Shown piece after piece: positions 43,777 to 54,483 of a stretch of 64,000 nt of DNA (within the stretch, counting starts at the first letter, position 1; the number at the start of each line of letters is the position of its first letter). Where the stretch lies: contig CACEXK010000002.1 in NCBI GenBank assembly GCA_902563505.1, positions 1 through 64,000 of the forward strand, given 5' to 3'. The translations under genes were made by a program, and so were the position numbers. Under the pieces are notes generated by a model. That model was not told where the DNA came from, made no database searches, and saw nothing but the letters and a program-made list of their open reading frames with translations. This DNA comes from an uncultured Alphaproteobacteria bacterium (GTDB lineage: Bacteria; Pseudomonadota; Alphaproteobacteria; Methylaequorales; Methylaequoraceae).

Positions 43777-46577
43777 AATCTTCAAATCCTGATCAACTCG
43801 TTTTAGTTGATGGCTCCGGATATATATTTAGAGCTTATTATGCCTTACCTCCAATGTTCCGTTCTGATGGAATTCCGGTAAATGCAGTTTTTGGATTTTG
43901 TAATATGTTACTAAAATTAATTGAAGATATTCAAGAGGAAAAAGGGGGAAATGTTTCAATCGCGGTAATTTTTGATGCTGCAAGAGAGACCTTTAGAAAT
44001 GAAATTTATTCCGAATATAAGGCTAACAGGTCAGAACCTCCAGAAGATTTAAAACCTCAATTTGACATTATTAAAACTGTACCTGAAAGTTTTAATCTTC
44101 CATCTATTCAATCAGTTGGGTTTGAGGCTGATGATTTAATTGCCTCTTACTCAAAAGTCGCTTTAGAAAAAGGTAAAAAAGTAACTATTATATCTTCCGA
44201 CAAGGATTTGATGCAGCTTTTGATTGGAGATATTTCAATGATTGACCCCTTAAAAAAAAAAGAAATAAACAAAGACAGTGTATTTGAAAAATTCGGTGTT
44301 TTCCCGGAAAAAGTAATTGATGTTCAAGCACTGGCTGGTGACTCCTCAGATAATATACCTGGAATTCCGGGAATAGGCCCTAAAACAGCAGCACAATTGA
44401 TAAATACATTTGGATCTGTGGAAAATTTATTAGAAAATACAAGTGAAATTAAGCAAGAAAAGCGAAGAATATCAATAGAAGAAAATAAAGATTTAGCAAT
44501 TATTTCCAAAAAGTTAGTGACTTTAAAGAATGATGTTCCTCTCCCGATACCAGTTGATGATTTAAATTTCAAACCTTTAGATATTGAAAAATTAATAAAT
44601 TTTTTAGATAAAATGGAATTTAATAGAACCAAGGCAAATGTTATTTCTAAATTTGGTAACTTAAAGAATCAAACTATAAAAATTGAGAATAAAAAACCAG
44701 ATAGTAATAAAAAGAATCAATTAAAATCAGTTTTTTATTTACCCAATCGAGAAAAAATTCAAACTTCAAAGTATCAACTTATTTCAAATGTTGATGAATT
44801 AAAGAAGTGGAGTGATGAAATAAATAAAATTGGGACTGTAGCTATCGACTGTGAAACAAACTCATTAAGTGCAGTTGATGCTCAGATAGTTGGTTTCTCG
44901 ATGTCACTAGATAATAGTAAATCTTGTTATATTCCTCTTACTCATAATGATCAATCAGTAGAACAAATAAAACTTGATGATTTTATTACAATTGTAAAGA
45001 AATTTTTAGAGGATCCATCGATACTTAAAATAGGGCAAAATATAAAATACGATTTTATAATTTTAGCTAATTTAGGAATTATGATTAAAAACATTGATGA
45101 TACAATGCTAATGTCTTATGTTTTGAAAACTGGGAACAGAGGCCACAATCTTGATGAATTAGCATTGGATTATTTGTCTCATAGTACAATTAAGTTTACT
45201 GATGTAACTAATGTAAATAAAAAAAAAATTTCATTTCAAGATGTAGATATAAAATCAGCACTTAAGTATGCTGCCGAAGATTCAGATGTAACATACCGTT
45301 TATGGGAAATACTAAAAATTGAACTAATAAAGAATAAACTATACGATTTTTATTTTTTTGTTGAGAAACCCTTGGTCGAAATTATTGCAGTCATGGAAAT
45401 CAATGGTTGTAAAATTGATAATGAAGAATTAAGAAATTTATCAAATTTATTTTCAAAGAAAATAGAAATCATTGAAAAAAAAATTTTCAAACTTTCAAGT
45501 GAGGAATTTAACATTGCATCCCCAAAGCAACTTGGTGAAATTCTTTTTTCAAAACTCAAAATGCCCTATGGTAAAAAAGGAAAAAGTGGAAATTTTCAAA
45601 CGGATGTAAAAATTTTGGAGAAACTGAAATCTGAAAAATATGAAATAGCTTCGTATATTTTGGAATGGAGACAATTTGCTAAACTTAAAAATACATATTG
45701 TGAGGGATTACTTTCTAGAGAAAGTAAAAAAACTAGAAGAATTCACACATCATTTGGAATGGCAAGCACGCTTACAGGTAGATTATCATCTAATGATCCA
45801 AACTTACAAAACATACCGATTAAAACACCAGAAGGTAGGCAAATAAGAAAAGCATTTATTTCAAAAGATGGATTTAAAATAGTTTCAGTGGATTACTCTC
45901 AAATTGAATTGAGAATTTTAGCTCATGTTGCAAATATCTCCTCTTTAATTAATGCGTTCAAGGAAAATAAGGACATTCATAGTGTCACAGCAATGGAGGT
46001 GTTTCAGGTTAAAAAGGAAAATTTGACCAACGAACTAAGAAGGAGAGCTAAAATAATTAATTTTGGAATTATTTATGGGATATCCCCATATGGACTGGCA
46101 CTACAACTTGAAATTAGCAATTCAGATGCAAAAAGTTATATCGATAGCTATTTTCTCAAATATCCAGGAATAAAAGATTATATGAAACTAACTGTATCAA
46201 AATGTAGAAGTGACGGTTTTGTAATGACACCATTTGGAAGAAGAATTTTCATTCCATTTATAAATGATAAAATTGCTTCAAGAAGAAATTTTGCAGAAAG
46301 ATCGTCAATTAATGCACCAATTCAAGGCGGAGCAGCTGATATGATAAAAATAGTAATGCCAAAAATATATCAATTTCTCAAAGGGGAGGGATTAAAGACA
46401 AAGATGCTGATTCAAGTTCATGATGAACTAATTTTTGAAGTACCTGATGATGAGATTGAAATAATAAAAAAAAATGTTCCAAGAATAATGATTAATTCTC
46501 CTCAAAAGTTTTTAGATATGAAAGTGCCAATAAAAGTTGATTTAGGTATTGGTGAAAATTGGGATGAAGCTCACTAG
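43773..46577 (+). CDS. polA: DNA polymerase I
   Basis: 5' nuclease domain (LVDGSGYIFRAYYALP), 3'-5' exo domain (TVAIDCETNSL), Pol A motifs (DYSQIELRILAHV, RRAKIINFGIIYG, QVHDELIFE). Confidence 0.97.
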   Translation: MKSSNPDQLVLVDGSGYIFRAYYALPPMFRSDGIPVNAVFGFCNMLLKLIEDIQEEKGGNVSIAVIFDAARETFRNEIYSEYKANRSEPPEDLKPQFDIIKTVPESFNLPSIQSVGFEADDLIASYSKVALEKGKKVTIISSDKDLMQLLIGDISMIDPLKKKEINKDSVFEKFGVFPEKVIDVQALAGDSSDNIPGIPGIGPKTAAQLINTFGSVENLLENTSEIKQEKRRISIEENKDLAIISKKLVTLKNDVPLPIPVDDLNFKPLDIEKLINFLDKMEFNRTKANVISKFGNLKNQTIKIENKKPDSNKKNQLKSVFYLPNREKIQTSKYQLISNVDELKKWSDEINKIGTVAIDCETNSLSAVDAQIVGFSMSLDNSKSCYIPLTHNDQSVEQIKLDDFITIVKKFLEDPSILKIGQNIKYDFIILANLGIMIKNIDDTMLMSYVLKTGNRGHNLDELALDYLSHSTIKFTDVTNVNKKKISFQDVDIKSALKYAAEDSDVTYRLWEILKIELIKNKLYDFYFFVEKPLVEIIAVMEINGCKIDNEELRNLSNLFSKKIEIIEKKIFKLSSEEFNIASPKQLGEILFSKLKMPYGKKGKSGNFQTDVKILEKLKSEKYEIASYILEWRQFAKLKNTYCEGLLSRESKKTRRIHTSFGMASTLTGRLSSNDPNLQNIPIKTPEGRQIRKAFISKDGFKIVSVDYSQIELRILAHVANISSLINAFKENKDIHSVTAMEVFQVKKENLTNELRRRAKIINFGIIYGISPYGLALQLEISNSDAKSYIDSYFLKYPGIKDYMKLTVSKCRSDGFVMTPFGRRIFIPFINDKIASRRNFAERSSINAPIQGGAADMIKIVMPKIYQFLKGEGLKTKMLIQVHDELIFEVPDDEIEIIKKNVPRIMINSPQKFLDMKVPIKVDLGIGENWDEAH

Positions 46578-47374
46578 ATTTTTGATGCAATTTTATGAAG
46601 ATTAACAAAAATAGCCCTTAATTTTTTAGCATCATTTATTTCTTTTTTAAAAAAATATCTAACTAATAAATTCTTTTTTCTGGCATCAAATCCATCAGGA
46701 TCTACCCCAACGATTTTCCAATTTCCACTTTTATTTTTTTTTTCAAAATTATTTTTAACTAGTTTGGTTACATACAGGTTTATACTTTTTTGGTGGGATT
46801 GATTCATGTGTTCAATTATATTTTTCTCAGAATCCTTGAAGTTTAAAAAACTACTACAACAAAGATCATTTTTACTAAACCATTTCACTTGAGCAAAGCC
46901 ACCAATTAAATGAGCACTCTTAATACTTATTTTGAAAATATTCATATCTGAGAAATTTGCATAAAGTTGAGATGCTGGATGTCTCATTAAAAATCTTTGT
47001 TTTAAATTTTTATCATTTGATTTATTTATTTCACCAATTATTGTCACTCTGGGTCTAGACATTGGATCTTCATAATCAATCCCTGGGAACTTATTTTTAA
47101 ATTGAGGAAAATACTCATAGAGCTTATTTTCCTCACAAACCATCAAAGAAACTCTCTTATTTTTTAAAATATTTTTTGTGTGTTCAGATAAATTTGATAA
47201 CAAGAGTATAGGAGATAAATCATAATCGAAAGCGGTAAGTGTATAGGTCGAGTATGGGAAAGAATTTTTCATCAGGGAGTTTTTTTTTGCAAAATTTTTA
47301 GGATCAAATAGTGTTGAAAGATATCCTTTTGAGGATGATCTAATCAATTGTCTTGTTATAAAATTAATTTTCAT
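46574..47374 (-). CDS. Pyridoxamine 5'-phosphate oxidase-like/HugZ family protein
   Basis: PYSTYTLTAFDYDLSPILLLSNLSEHTKNILKNKRVSLMV; RPRVTIIGEI; C-terminal HMNQSHQKS and VGVDPDGFD, as in HugZ/DUF2470. Confidence 0.85.
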   Translation of the reverse strand: MKINFITRQLIRSSSKGYLSTLFDPKNFAKKNSLMKNSFPYSTYTLTAFDYDLSPILLLSNLSEHTKNILKNKRVSLMVCEENKLYEYFPQFKNKFPGIDYEDPMSRPRVTIIGEINKSNDKNLKQRFLMRHPASQLYANFSDMNIFKISIKSAHLIGGFAQVKWFSKNDLCCSSFLNFKDSEKNIIEHMNQSHQKSINLYVTKLVKNNFEKKNKSGNWKIVGVDPDGFDARKKNLLVRYFFKKEINDAKKLRAIFVNLHKIASKI

Positions 47375-47413
47375 ATATTTATAAAAGTATAATTAATCTG
47401 TAGTAGTTATCAA

Positions 47414-47893
47414 ATGATCACTAAATTAAAAAAATTCAAATGCCTTTTTATTTTTTTTTTGTCAATAAGTTTATTTTCTCCAATAAATTTATCATCAGAC
47501 CAAAGATTAAATCTTTTACTTCATGGTGGATATGCATTTGAATCTCTAGGAAATCAAAATAATACTGCAGTTTATATAAGTATTTTTAATAATTCTGACA
47601 AAGATATTGTAATTAAAGAAATTTTAACCGATATTGCAGAAAAAGCGGAAATCCATGAAATGAGATTTGTTAATGATGTGATGCAAATGAGAATGGTTAA
47701 AAATCTTATTATAAAAAGAAAGAGTGAATTATACCTTCAACCAGGAGGAAAACATATAATGCTGATGGGTTTAAAAAAAAAAATTATTGATGGTGAAAAT
47801 TTTAGTCTTAAATTTCGCCTTGATAATGAAGAATTAATAGAATCAAAGGTAATGGTCCTTAGTAATAAATTGAGAGAAAATCTTATAAATTGA
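47414..47893 (+). CDS. PCuAC-like copper chaperone (periplasmic)
   Basis: NNTAVYISIFNNSDKDI...AEIHEMRFVNDVMQMRMV...LQPGGKHIMLMGLKK: His/Met motif of PCuAC. Confidence 0.87.
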   Translation: MITKLKKFKCLFIFFLSISLFSPINLSSDQRLNLLLHGGYAFESLGNQNNTAVYISIFNNSDKDIVIKEILTDIAEKAEIHEMRFVNDVMQMRMVKNLIIKRKSELYLQPGGKHIMLMGLKKKIIDGENFSLKFRLDNEELIESKVMVLSNKLRENLIN

Positions 47894-47897
47894 ATTA

Positions 47898-48323
47898 ATG
47901 AAATCAAAGAAATTTCATTCAACATCTGTCGTAATTGAAGATTGCGGAATAATGATTGTTGGTGACTCTGGATGTGGTAAATCAGATTTAGCGTTAAGAT
48001 TAATTGATAGTGGAGCAACATTGATATCAGATGATGTTACTATATGTAAAAAAAGAATAAATGGGATTTTTCTTTATTCTCCAAAAGAAACCAAAGGTTT
48101 GCTTGAAGTAAGGGAAATTGGTATAATTACGGTTCCTTTTATAGAGAATGTAAAATTAAGTTTGCTTGTTGAATTGATAGATAAAGAAGGGGAAAGAATG
48201 CCAGAAAAGAAAAAAAAAATATTATTAGGTGTAAAAATCCCCAAAATTCAAATATTTGGTAAGAATCCATCTTCAGTAGCAAAGGTTAAATTTAAACTTA
48301 ATGAAGTCAGAGAAATTAGTTAA
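47898..48323 (+). CDS. hprK: HPr kinase/phosphorylase (short alphaproteobacterial type)
   Basis: MIVGDSGCGKSDLALRLI; LISDDVT; GLLEVREIGI. Confidence 0.9.
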   Translation: MKSKKFHSTSVVIEDCGIMIVGDSGCGKSDLALRLIDSGATLISDDVTICKKRINGIFLYSPKETKGLLEVREIGIITVPFIENVKLSLLVELIDKEGERMPEKKKKILLGVKIPKIQIFGKNPSSVAKVKFKLNEVREIS

Positions 48324-49161
48324 AAAAATTTTTATAATAACCGGCCTCTCTGGAGCAGGCAGAAGTTCAGGCTTAAAAATTTTGGAAGATTTTGGATTTG
48401 AAGCTATTGATAATCTTCCTGTTTTTTTACTTTCCAATATACTTGAAGCAAAAATTAAAAATAATTTAGCTGTTGGTATTGATATTAGAAGTAGGGATTT
48501 TAATGCACGAAAGATCGCAAAACTCTTAATAAATAAAAAAAAAAAAATTAATCTTTCATTAGTTTTTTTTGATTGTGAAACATTAAGTCTGATAAATAGA
48601 TATAAAGAAAGTAGAAGGATTCATCCATTGAAGCTTGATTTACCTATGATTGATATAATTGATAGAGAAAGAATTTGGCTTGAACCACTAAAAAAAGTCA
48701 GTGATTTTTATATTAATACAACTGATTTACCTGTAAATTTTTTGAGAAAGAAAATAAGAACACTTTTTGGAGTTGAAAAAAATTTCACAACAACAGTCAG
48801 AATAATTACATTTGGATATAAAAATGGATTGCCAAGAGAGTCAGATCTAGTATTTGACATGAGATTTTTAAAGAATCCATTTTATGTAAGGAAATTAAAA
48901 AATCTAAATGGAAAGGATAAGGAAATAGTAAAATACATAACTGATCAGAATCAATTTAGATATTTTTTTGATACCATTTCAGAATTATTTGATAATATAT
49001 TAAGTGGATTTAAGGAGGAGGGTAAAGATTATATCACCATTGCCTTTGGTTGCACGGGAGGAGTTCATAGATCAGTAGTATGTGGTGATTTATTTTTTAA
49101 TTTCTTGAAAGAAAATAATAAAATAGATGTTTTTATTGATCACAGGGATATAGAAAAATGA
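48301..49161 (+). CDS. rapZ: RNase adapter RapZ-like P-loop protein
   Basis: IITGLSGAGRSSGLKILEDFGFEAIDNLP; FGCTGGVHRSV; DLVFDMRFLKNPFY. Confidence 0.92.
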   Translation: MKSEKLVKKIFIITGLSGAGRSSGLKILEDFGFEAIDNLPVFLLSNILEAKIKNNLAVGIDIRSRDFNARKIAKLLINKKKKINLSLVFFDCETLSLINRYKESRRIHPLKLDLPMIDIIDRERIWLEPLKKVSDFYINTTDLPVNFLRKKIRTLFGVEKNFTTTVRIITFGYKNGLPRESDLVFDMRFLKNPFYVRKLKNLNGKDKEIVKYITDQNQFRYFFDTISELFDNILSGFKEEGKDYITIAFGCTGGVHRSVVCGDLFFNFLKENNKIDVFIDHRDIEK

Positions 49162-49580
49162 TAGGAATATTAATTGTAAGTCATTCAAATATAGCTAAAG
49201 AGTTTTTGAAAGTAATTGAACACATTGTAGGTAAACAAGAGTCTATGAAAGCTATTTCAATTTTTCCTGATGACAATGTCGAAAAGAAAAGAAAAGAAAT
49301 AATCAGTTCTATAAAAGACTTAAACCAGGGTAAAGGGGTTATAATTCTAACTGATATGTTTGGTGGAACACCCTCAAATCTTGCAATATCTGTCATGGAA
49401 GAAGAAAAGGTTGAAGTTGTAGCTGGGGTAAATTTACCTATGCTAATTAAAATTTCTTCATTAAGAGGTGAGTGTAATATTAAAGACTTGATAAAAATAT
49501 CTCAGGAATCTGGTAGAAAATATATGAATGTTGCTTCAGCATTTTTTGGAGAATCAAAAAATTGCAAGAAAAAAAATTAG
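49158..49580 (+). CDS. PTS mannose-family EIIA component
   Basis: GILIVSHSNIAKEFLKVIE; ILTDMFGGTPSNLAISVM. Confidence 0.9.
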   Translation: MIGILIVSHSNIAKEFLKVIEHIVGKQESMKAISIFPDDNVEKKRKEIISSIKDLNQGKGVIILTDMFGGTPSNLAISVMEEEKVEVVAGVNLPMLIKISSLRGECNIKDLIKISQESGRKYMNVASAFFGESKNCKKKN

Positions 49581-51622
49581 AAAAAAAAATTCTTATAACT
49601 AATAGACTCGGCTTACATGCAAGGGCTTCAGCTAAATTTGTTGAATTAACATCAAAATGTAAATCAAAATTTGTCATAAAAAAAGGCAACAAGTCTGTTA
49701 ATGGTTCTTCTTTATTAGGATTGATGACATTGGCTGCATCCAAAGGAACAGAAATTATAATACAATGCTTTGGAAAGAATGCGGAAAATGATTTGGGAAA
49801 ATTGGCGGATTTAATAAAAAATAATTTTGGGGAGGAAAAACCTCTATTACAAAATAATCCAAAAGAAAAAATCTACAAAGGTATAGGTGTGTCATATGGA
49901 TATGCAATTGGAAATTGTTTAATAAAACAAAGTACAGATATTCCATATTCAAAATATAACATCCCAATTATACAGGTTAAAAAAGAAATTATAAGATTGG
50001 AAAAAGCTGTAAAAAATTCTTCAGCAGATATCATTAAAATAATTAAAAAAATTAAAAATTCAAAGAATGATATTTATAAAGAAATGAAGTTTATGTTGGA
50101 AGCCAACATGTCAATTATACAATCATCATCATTAATAACAGATGCAAAAAAAAGAATTAAGTCAGATTTGATTAATGCCGAGTTGGCAATTACTGAGGAA
50201 CTAAATAAGCATTCAAAAATTTTTAAAAAAATTAAAGATGATTACCTAAAAGATAGATTTGATGATGTGAGGGATGCTTGCAGAAGAATATTAGAAAATC
50301 TTCAAAAAAAAAAAAGGAAACAAAATAGGTTTAAAGATAATCAGATTTTGATTTCATCAGAATTAAGTCCAGCAGACTTGCTTGCGGATTCCAAAATTAA
50401 AGTCTCTGGTTTAGTAAGTGTATTTGGAGGGCCAGAAGGACATTTTGCTATAGTTGCAAGATCCCTATCAATTCCTACTGTAGTTGGAATTAAGAATGTA
50501 TTAAAAGAATTAAATGATAATGAGAAAATTGTTTTAGATGGTGAAAAAGGGCTACTTATTAAAAACCCCAATGTATCAACTATTAATTTGTACAAAAAAA
50601 AAATTGAGGAACAAAAAAATCAAGATAAAAAACTAAATTATCTAAAAACAATTTTCCCATCAACCTCAGATGGGGTAAAGGTTAGAATTGAAGCAAATAT
50701 AGACAATGTTGATGAAGCAAAGGAATCAATTAAGAGAGGTGTAGACGGTATTGGTTTATTTAGAAGCGAATATCTTTTTCTTAATAAAAAAAGAATGCCA
50801 TCTGAAAATGAGCAATTTGAGTATCTGAAAAAAACATTAAAATATTTAAAAGGCAAACCTTTAACTATACGAACATTAGATGTGGGAAATGATAAGAAAA
50901 TCCCATCAATAGAAAAATTTTTACCAAAATCCCCAAATCCAGCGTTAGGATTAAGAGCGATTAGACTCACGCTAGCATTTCCAAAGATTTTCAAAAGACA
51001 AATAGCTGCTATTCATAGAGCAAGTAATTATGGGAATGTAAGAATAATGTTGCCAATGGTATCAAATGTCTCTGAATTAATGGAAGCCAAAAGATTAATA
51101 GAGGAAGTTAGGTCGGATTTGGTGAAAAGAAAAGTTAAAATCCCCAAGTCAAATTTGAAATTAGGTGTATTAATAGAAACACCAGCAGCAGCTTTAATTT
51201 CAGAATCACTTGCTAAACATTGTGATTTCTTAGCAATTGGAACAAATGATCTGACGATGTATACATTAGCGATTGACAGAGGTGATGAGGAAGTTGCAAA
51301 AATTTATGACCCGGCACATTTGTCAGTTTTAAAATTAATAAAACTATCTGCAAACTCAGCAAAAAAATTAAATATCCCTATTAGTCTTTGTGGAGAAATG
51401 GCAGGTGATACAATGTTTACATCGATTCTTTTAGGAATGGGATTAAGGACATTATCAATGAGTTTATCTCGAATACTTAAAGTGAAACAATTTGTTGGTG
51501 AAGTAAATTCAAAGGAAGTAAAAAAAATTTCAGATGAAATTTTGAATCAAGATGATAATGTTCAAATTAAATTAAGATTAAGATCTTATTATGAAAAAAT
51601 TAATAACCAAATAATGAAATAA
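49562..51622 (+). CDS. HPr-Enzyme I fusion phosphotransferase
   Basis: N-terminal HPr domain (NRLGLHARASAKFVEL, SVNGSSLLGLMTLAASKG) joined to EI (GGPEGHFAIVARSLSIPTVVG active His, IGLFRSEYLFL, TNDLTMYTLAIDRGD, SLCGEMAGD). Confidence 0.92.
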   Translation: MQEKKLEKKILITNRLGLHARASAKFVELTSKCKSKFVIKKGNKSVNGSSLLGLMTLAASKGTEIIIQCFGKNAENDLGKLADLIKNNFGEEKPLLQNNPKEKIYKGIGVSYGYAIGNCLIKQSTDIPYSKYNIPIIQVKKEIIRLEKAVKNSSADIIKIIKKIKNSKNDIYKEMKFMLEANMSIIQSSSLITDAKKRIKSDLINAELAITEELNKHSKIFKKIKDDYLKDRFDDVRDACRRILENLQKKKRKQNRFKDNQILISSELSPADLLADSKIKVSGLVSVFGGPEGHFAIVARSLSIPTVVGIKNVLKELNDNEKIVLDGEKGLLIKNPNVSTINLYKKKIEEQKNQDKKLNYLKTIFPSTSDGVKVRIEANIDNVDEAKESIKRGVDGIGLFRSEYLFLNKKRMPSENEQFEYLKKTLKYLKGKPLTIRTLDVGNDKKIPSIEKFLPKSPNPALGLRAIRLTLAFPKIFKRQIAAIHRASNYGNVRIMLPMVSNVSELMEAKRLIEEVRSDLVKRKVKIPKSNLKLGVLIETPAAALISESLAKHCDFLAIGTNDLTMYTLAIDRGDEEVAKIYDPAHLSVLKLIKLSANSAKKLNIPISLCGEMAGDTMFTSILLGMGLRTLSMSLSRILKVKQFVGEVNSKEVKKISDEILNQDDNVQIKLRLRSYYEKINNQIMK

Positions 51623-51653
51623 ATTAAATTAAATTAAATACAAAAGAGAAAAT

Positions 51654-52940
51654 ATGGATGATTTTAAAGTAAAAGATATAAAACTCGCTGAGTGGGGTAG
51701 AAAAGAAATTGAGATTGCAGAAACAGAGATGCCTGGTCTCATGAAATTAAGACAAGAGTATGGTGATTCTAAACCATTGAGCGGTGCTAGAATTGCTGGT
51801 TGTCTTCATATGACTATACAAACTGCGGTATTAATCGAAACACTTATTGAGTTGGGAGCATCTTTGAGGTGGAGTTCTTGTAATATCTATTCTACTCAGG
51901 ACCAGGCAGCTGCAGCAATCGCTCAAAAAAATATACCAGTTTTTGCTTGGAAAGGTGAAACGGAAGAAGAATTCTGGTGGTGTATTGAACAAACAATCAA
52001 TGGTCCAAAAAATTGGAAACCAAATTTGATATTAGATGATGGTGGAGATTTAACAAAACTTCTTCATGAAAAATACCCTGACTACTTGAAAGAAATTAAA
52101 GGATTGTCAGAGGAGACCACGACAGGTGTTTTAAGATTAATAGAAATGGAACGAGAGGGTTCACTTATGGTACCTGCTATAAATGTTAATGATTCTGTTA
52201 CAAAATCAAAATTTGATAATAAATATGGTTGCAGAGAGAGTTTAGTGGATGGAATTAGAAGAGCAACTGATGTCATGATGGCAGGAAAAGTTGCAGTCGT
52301 TGCAGGATATGGTGATGTTGGTAAGGGATCCGCTGATAGCCTAAAAAATGCTGGTTGTAGAGTTTTGGTTACCGAAGTTGACCCAATTTGTGCGCTACAA
52401 GCGGCAATGGATGGTTATGAGGTAACAACAATGGAAAATGCAGCTGAAAGAGCAGATATTTTTGTGACAGCGACAGGAAACATTGATGTGATAACAATTG
52501 ATCACATGAGAGTAATGAAAGACAGAAGTATTGTTTGTAACATAGGTCATTTTGATTCCGAGATTCAAATTAATGCATTAAAAAATTTTAAATGGAATAA
52601 TATTAAACCCCAAGTAGATGAAATTGAATTTCCAGATGGGAAAAAAGTCATAATTTTAGCAGAAGGAAGGTTGGTGAACCTAGGTTGTGCAACAGGTCAC
52701 CCAAGTTTTGTGATGTCAGCTTCATTTAGCAATCAAGTTTTGGCGCAAATAGAGTTATGGAAAAATTTCTCAAAATATAAAAATAAAGTCTATGTTTTGC
52801 CAAAGCATCTTGATGAGAAAGTTGCAAAAATTCATTTAGAAAAGATTGGAGCCAAACTTACAGATTTAACTGACGAGCAGGGAAAATATATTAATGTTCC
52901 AGTGGGTGGTCCTTTCAAAAATGACGAATATAGATATTAA
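51654..52940 (+). CDS. ahcY: Adenosylhomocysteinase
   Basis: [44 protein letters not shown]. Confidence 0.97.
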   Translation: MDDFKVKDIKLAEWGRKEIEIAETEMPGLMKLRQEYGDSKPLSGARIAGCLHMTIQTAVLIETLIELGASLRWSSCNIYSTQDQAAAAIAQKNIPVFAWKGETEEEFWWCIEQTINGPKNWKPNLILDDGGDLTKLLHEKYPDYLKEIKGLSEETTTGVLRLIEMEREGSLMVPAINVNDSVTKSKFDNKYGCRESLVDGIRRATDVMMAGKVAVVAGYGDVGKGSADSLKNAGCRVLVTEVDPICALQAAMDGYEVTTMENAAERADIFVTATGNIDVITIDHMRVMKDRSIVCNIGHFDSEIQINALKNFKWNNIKPQVDEIEFPDGKKVIILAEGRLVNLGCATGHPSFVMSASFSNQVLAQIELWKNFSKYKNKVYVLPKHLDEKVAKIHLEKIGAKLTDLTDEQGKYINVPVGGPFKNDEYRY

Positions 52941-52941
52941 G

Positions 52942-53952
52942 TTACTTTAGACCTGCAACTCCTTTAGTTGTTGAATACTCGAAATGAAGTACTTTATTTG
53001 GGAAAACTCTTTTAAAACAGTCGTGGGCAGCAATAGCTGCCTCAGAAAAGCCGGTCAAAATTAGTTTGAGTTTTCCTGGATAGGTGCAAATATCACCAAT
53101 AGCATAAATTCCCTCTGTTGAGGTTTTGCAAGTTGATTGGTCAACTTTCAGGATATTTTTTTCCATTTGCAACTCCCATTCTTTTATAGGTCCCAGCTCT
53201 GTTGAGAGGCCAAAAAAAGGAAGAAAGTAATCAATCTCAATTTTCTTTTTTTTATCATCAAGGTCTTTTAAAATTAATTTGTCAATAACTCCATTTTCTC
53301 CAATGATTGAATCAAGTTGAAATGGAATAACTAATTCAAGTTTTTGTCCTACAAGTTTGCGTAGCTTTTTGACATTGCTGGGTGCAGCTCTTAATTTTTC
53401 TCTTCTATGGATAAAAAAAATTTTTTTTGCAGTAGATAATAATTCTAGAGCCCAATCAACTGCTGAATCGCCACCTCCGGCTATTGCAATAATTTTATTT
53501 TCAAACATAGATTTTTTTTTTATATGATAAAAAATTGACTTATTTTCAAATTTTTCTATGTTCTCAATAGGAGGCCTGTTTGGCCCAAAAGAACCGTTAC
53601 CAGCAGCTATCAATATACATTTTGCATTAATTATATTATTTTTAGAAGTTGTTATATTAAACGAACCAATTTCCTCAGAAATTTTTTCTACTTTTTGGTT
53701 TAAAAAAAAATTTGGTCTGAAAGGCTTTATTTGATTCTTCAAATTTATAATTAATTCTTCGGCTTTTATTTCTGGATAAGCCGGTATGTCATAGATTGGT
53801 TTTTCTGGATAAAGTGCTATGCATTGCCCTCCAATTTCATCCAGACAATCTACCACACAAGATTTTATTCCAAGCTGTCCCAATTCAAAAACTGCAAACA
53901 ATCCGACTGGACCGGCACCGACAATGAGAACATCAGTTTTAATTTTTTTCAT
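52942..53952 (-). CDS. Ferredoxin/flavodoxin-NADP+ reductase (thioredoxin reductase-like)
   Basis: DVLIVGAGPVGLFAVFELGQLG; IAGGGDSAVDWALEL; YAIGDICTYPGKLKLILTGFSEAA. Confidence 0.92.
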   Translation of the reverse strand: MKKIKTDVLIVGAGPVGLFAVFELGQLGIKSCVVDCLDEIGGQCIALYPEKPIYDIPAYPEIKAEELIINLKNQIKPFRPNFFLNQKVEKISEEIGSFNITTSKNNIINAKCILIAAGNGSFGPNRPPIENIEKFENKSIFYHIKKKSMFENKIIAIAGGGDSAVDWALELLSTAKKIFFIHRREKLRAAPSNVKKLRKLVGQKLELVIPFQLDSIIGENGVIDKLILKDLDDKKKKIEIDYFLPFFGLSTELGPIKEWELQMEKNILKVDQSTCKTSTEGIYAIGDICTYPGKLKLILTGFSEAAIAAHDCFKRVFPNKVLHFEYSTTKGVAGLK

Positions 53953-54015
53953 TTTTTTCTAATTTAATTTAATACAATAACATTTAATACATTAATATTA
54001 GTATATTAAAAAAAA

Positions 54016-54483
54016 ATGAAAGAAGAATTTAACATTGTTTTAAATAATATTAATCAAACTAGAATTTTTGCTAAAAATATTTCTAAGTTCCTAGAATCAT
54101 CGATGATTCTCTGTCTGTACGGAGATGTTGGTACAGGAAAAACTACTTTTTGTCGATTTTTGATAAATTCTTTATCAAAAAAAAAAATTAAAGTTTTAAG
54201 CCCAACCTTTCCAATTCTTCAGATTTATGAATTAGAAAAATTAAAAATTTGGCATTACGATTTTTATAGATTAAATAATAAAAATGAGATTTTAAATCTT
54301 GATTTTGATCTTGCAAAGAATGATTGTGTTTTAATAGAGTGGCCTAAATTAGTAGAAAATCTTCTCCCAAAGGATAGAATTATAATTAGATTTTTTGATG
54401 GTGATTGTTCTTTAAGTAGAAAAATCAGTATAATGTTTTGTGGAAGATTTAAAAAATTGAGGAAAAAATTTGTATTCAATTGA
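54016..54483 (+). CDS. tsaE: tRNA threonylcarbamoyladenosine biosynthesis protein TsaE
   Basis: LYGDVGTGKTTFCRFLI; WHYDFYRL. Confidence 0.92.
   Translation: MKEEFNIVLNNINQTRIFAKNISKFLESSMILCLYGDVGTGKTTFCRFLINSLSKKKIKVLSPTFPILQIYELEKLKIWHYDFYRLNNKNEILNLDFDLAKNDCVLIEWPKLVENLLPKDRIIIRFFDGDCSLSRKISIMFCGRFKKLRKKFVFN

Noticed and set aside
47414-47893. PCuAC protein and distant SCO1 (28631-29233) as a single copper island
   Set aside because: About 18 kb apart and in unrelated operons; both are common cytochrome oxidase assembly factors
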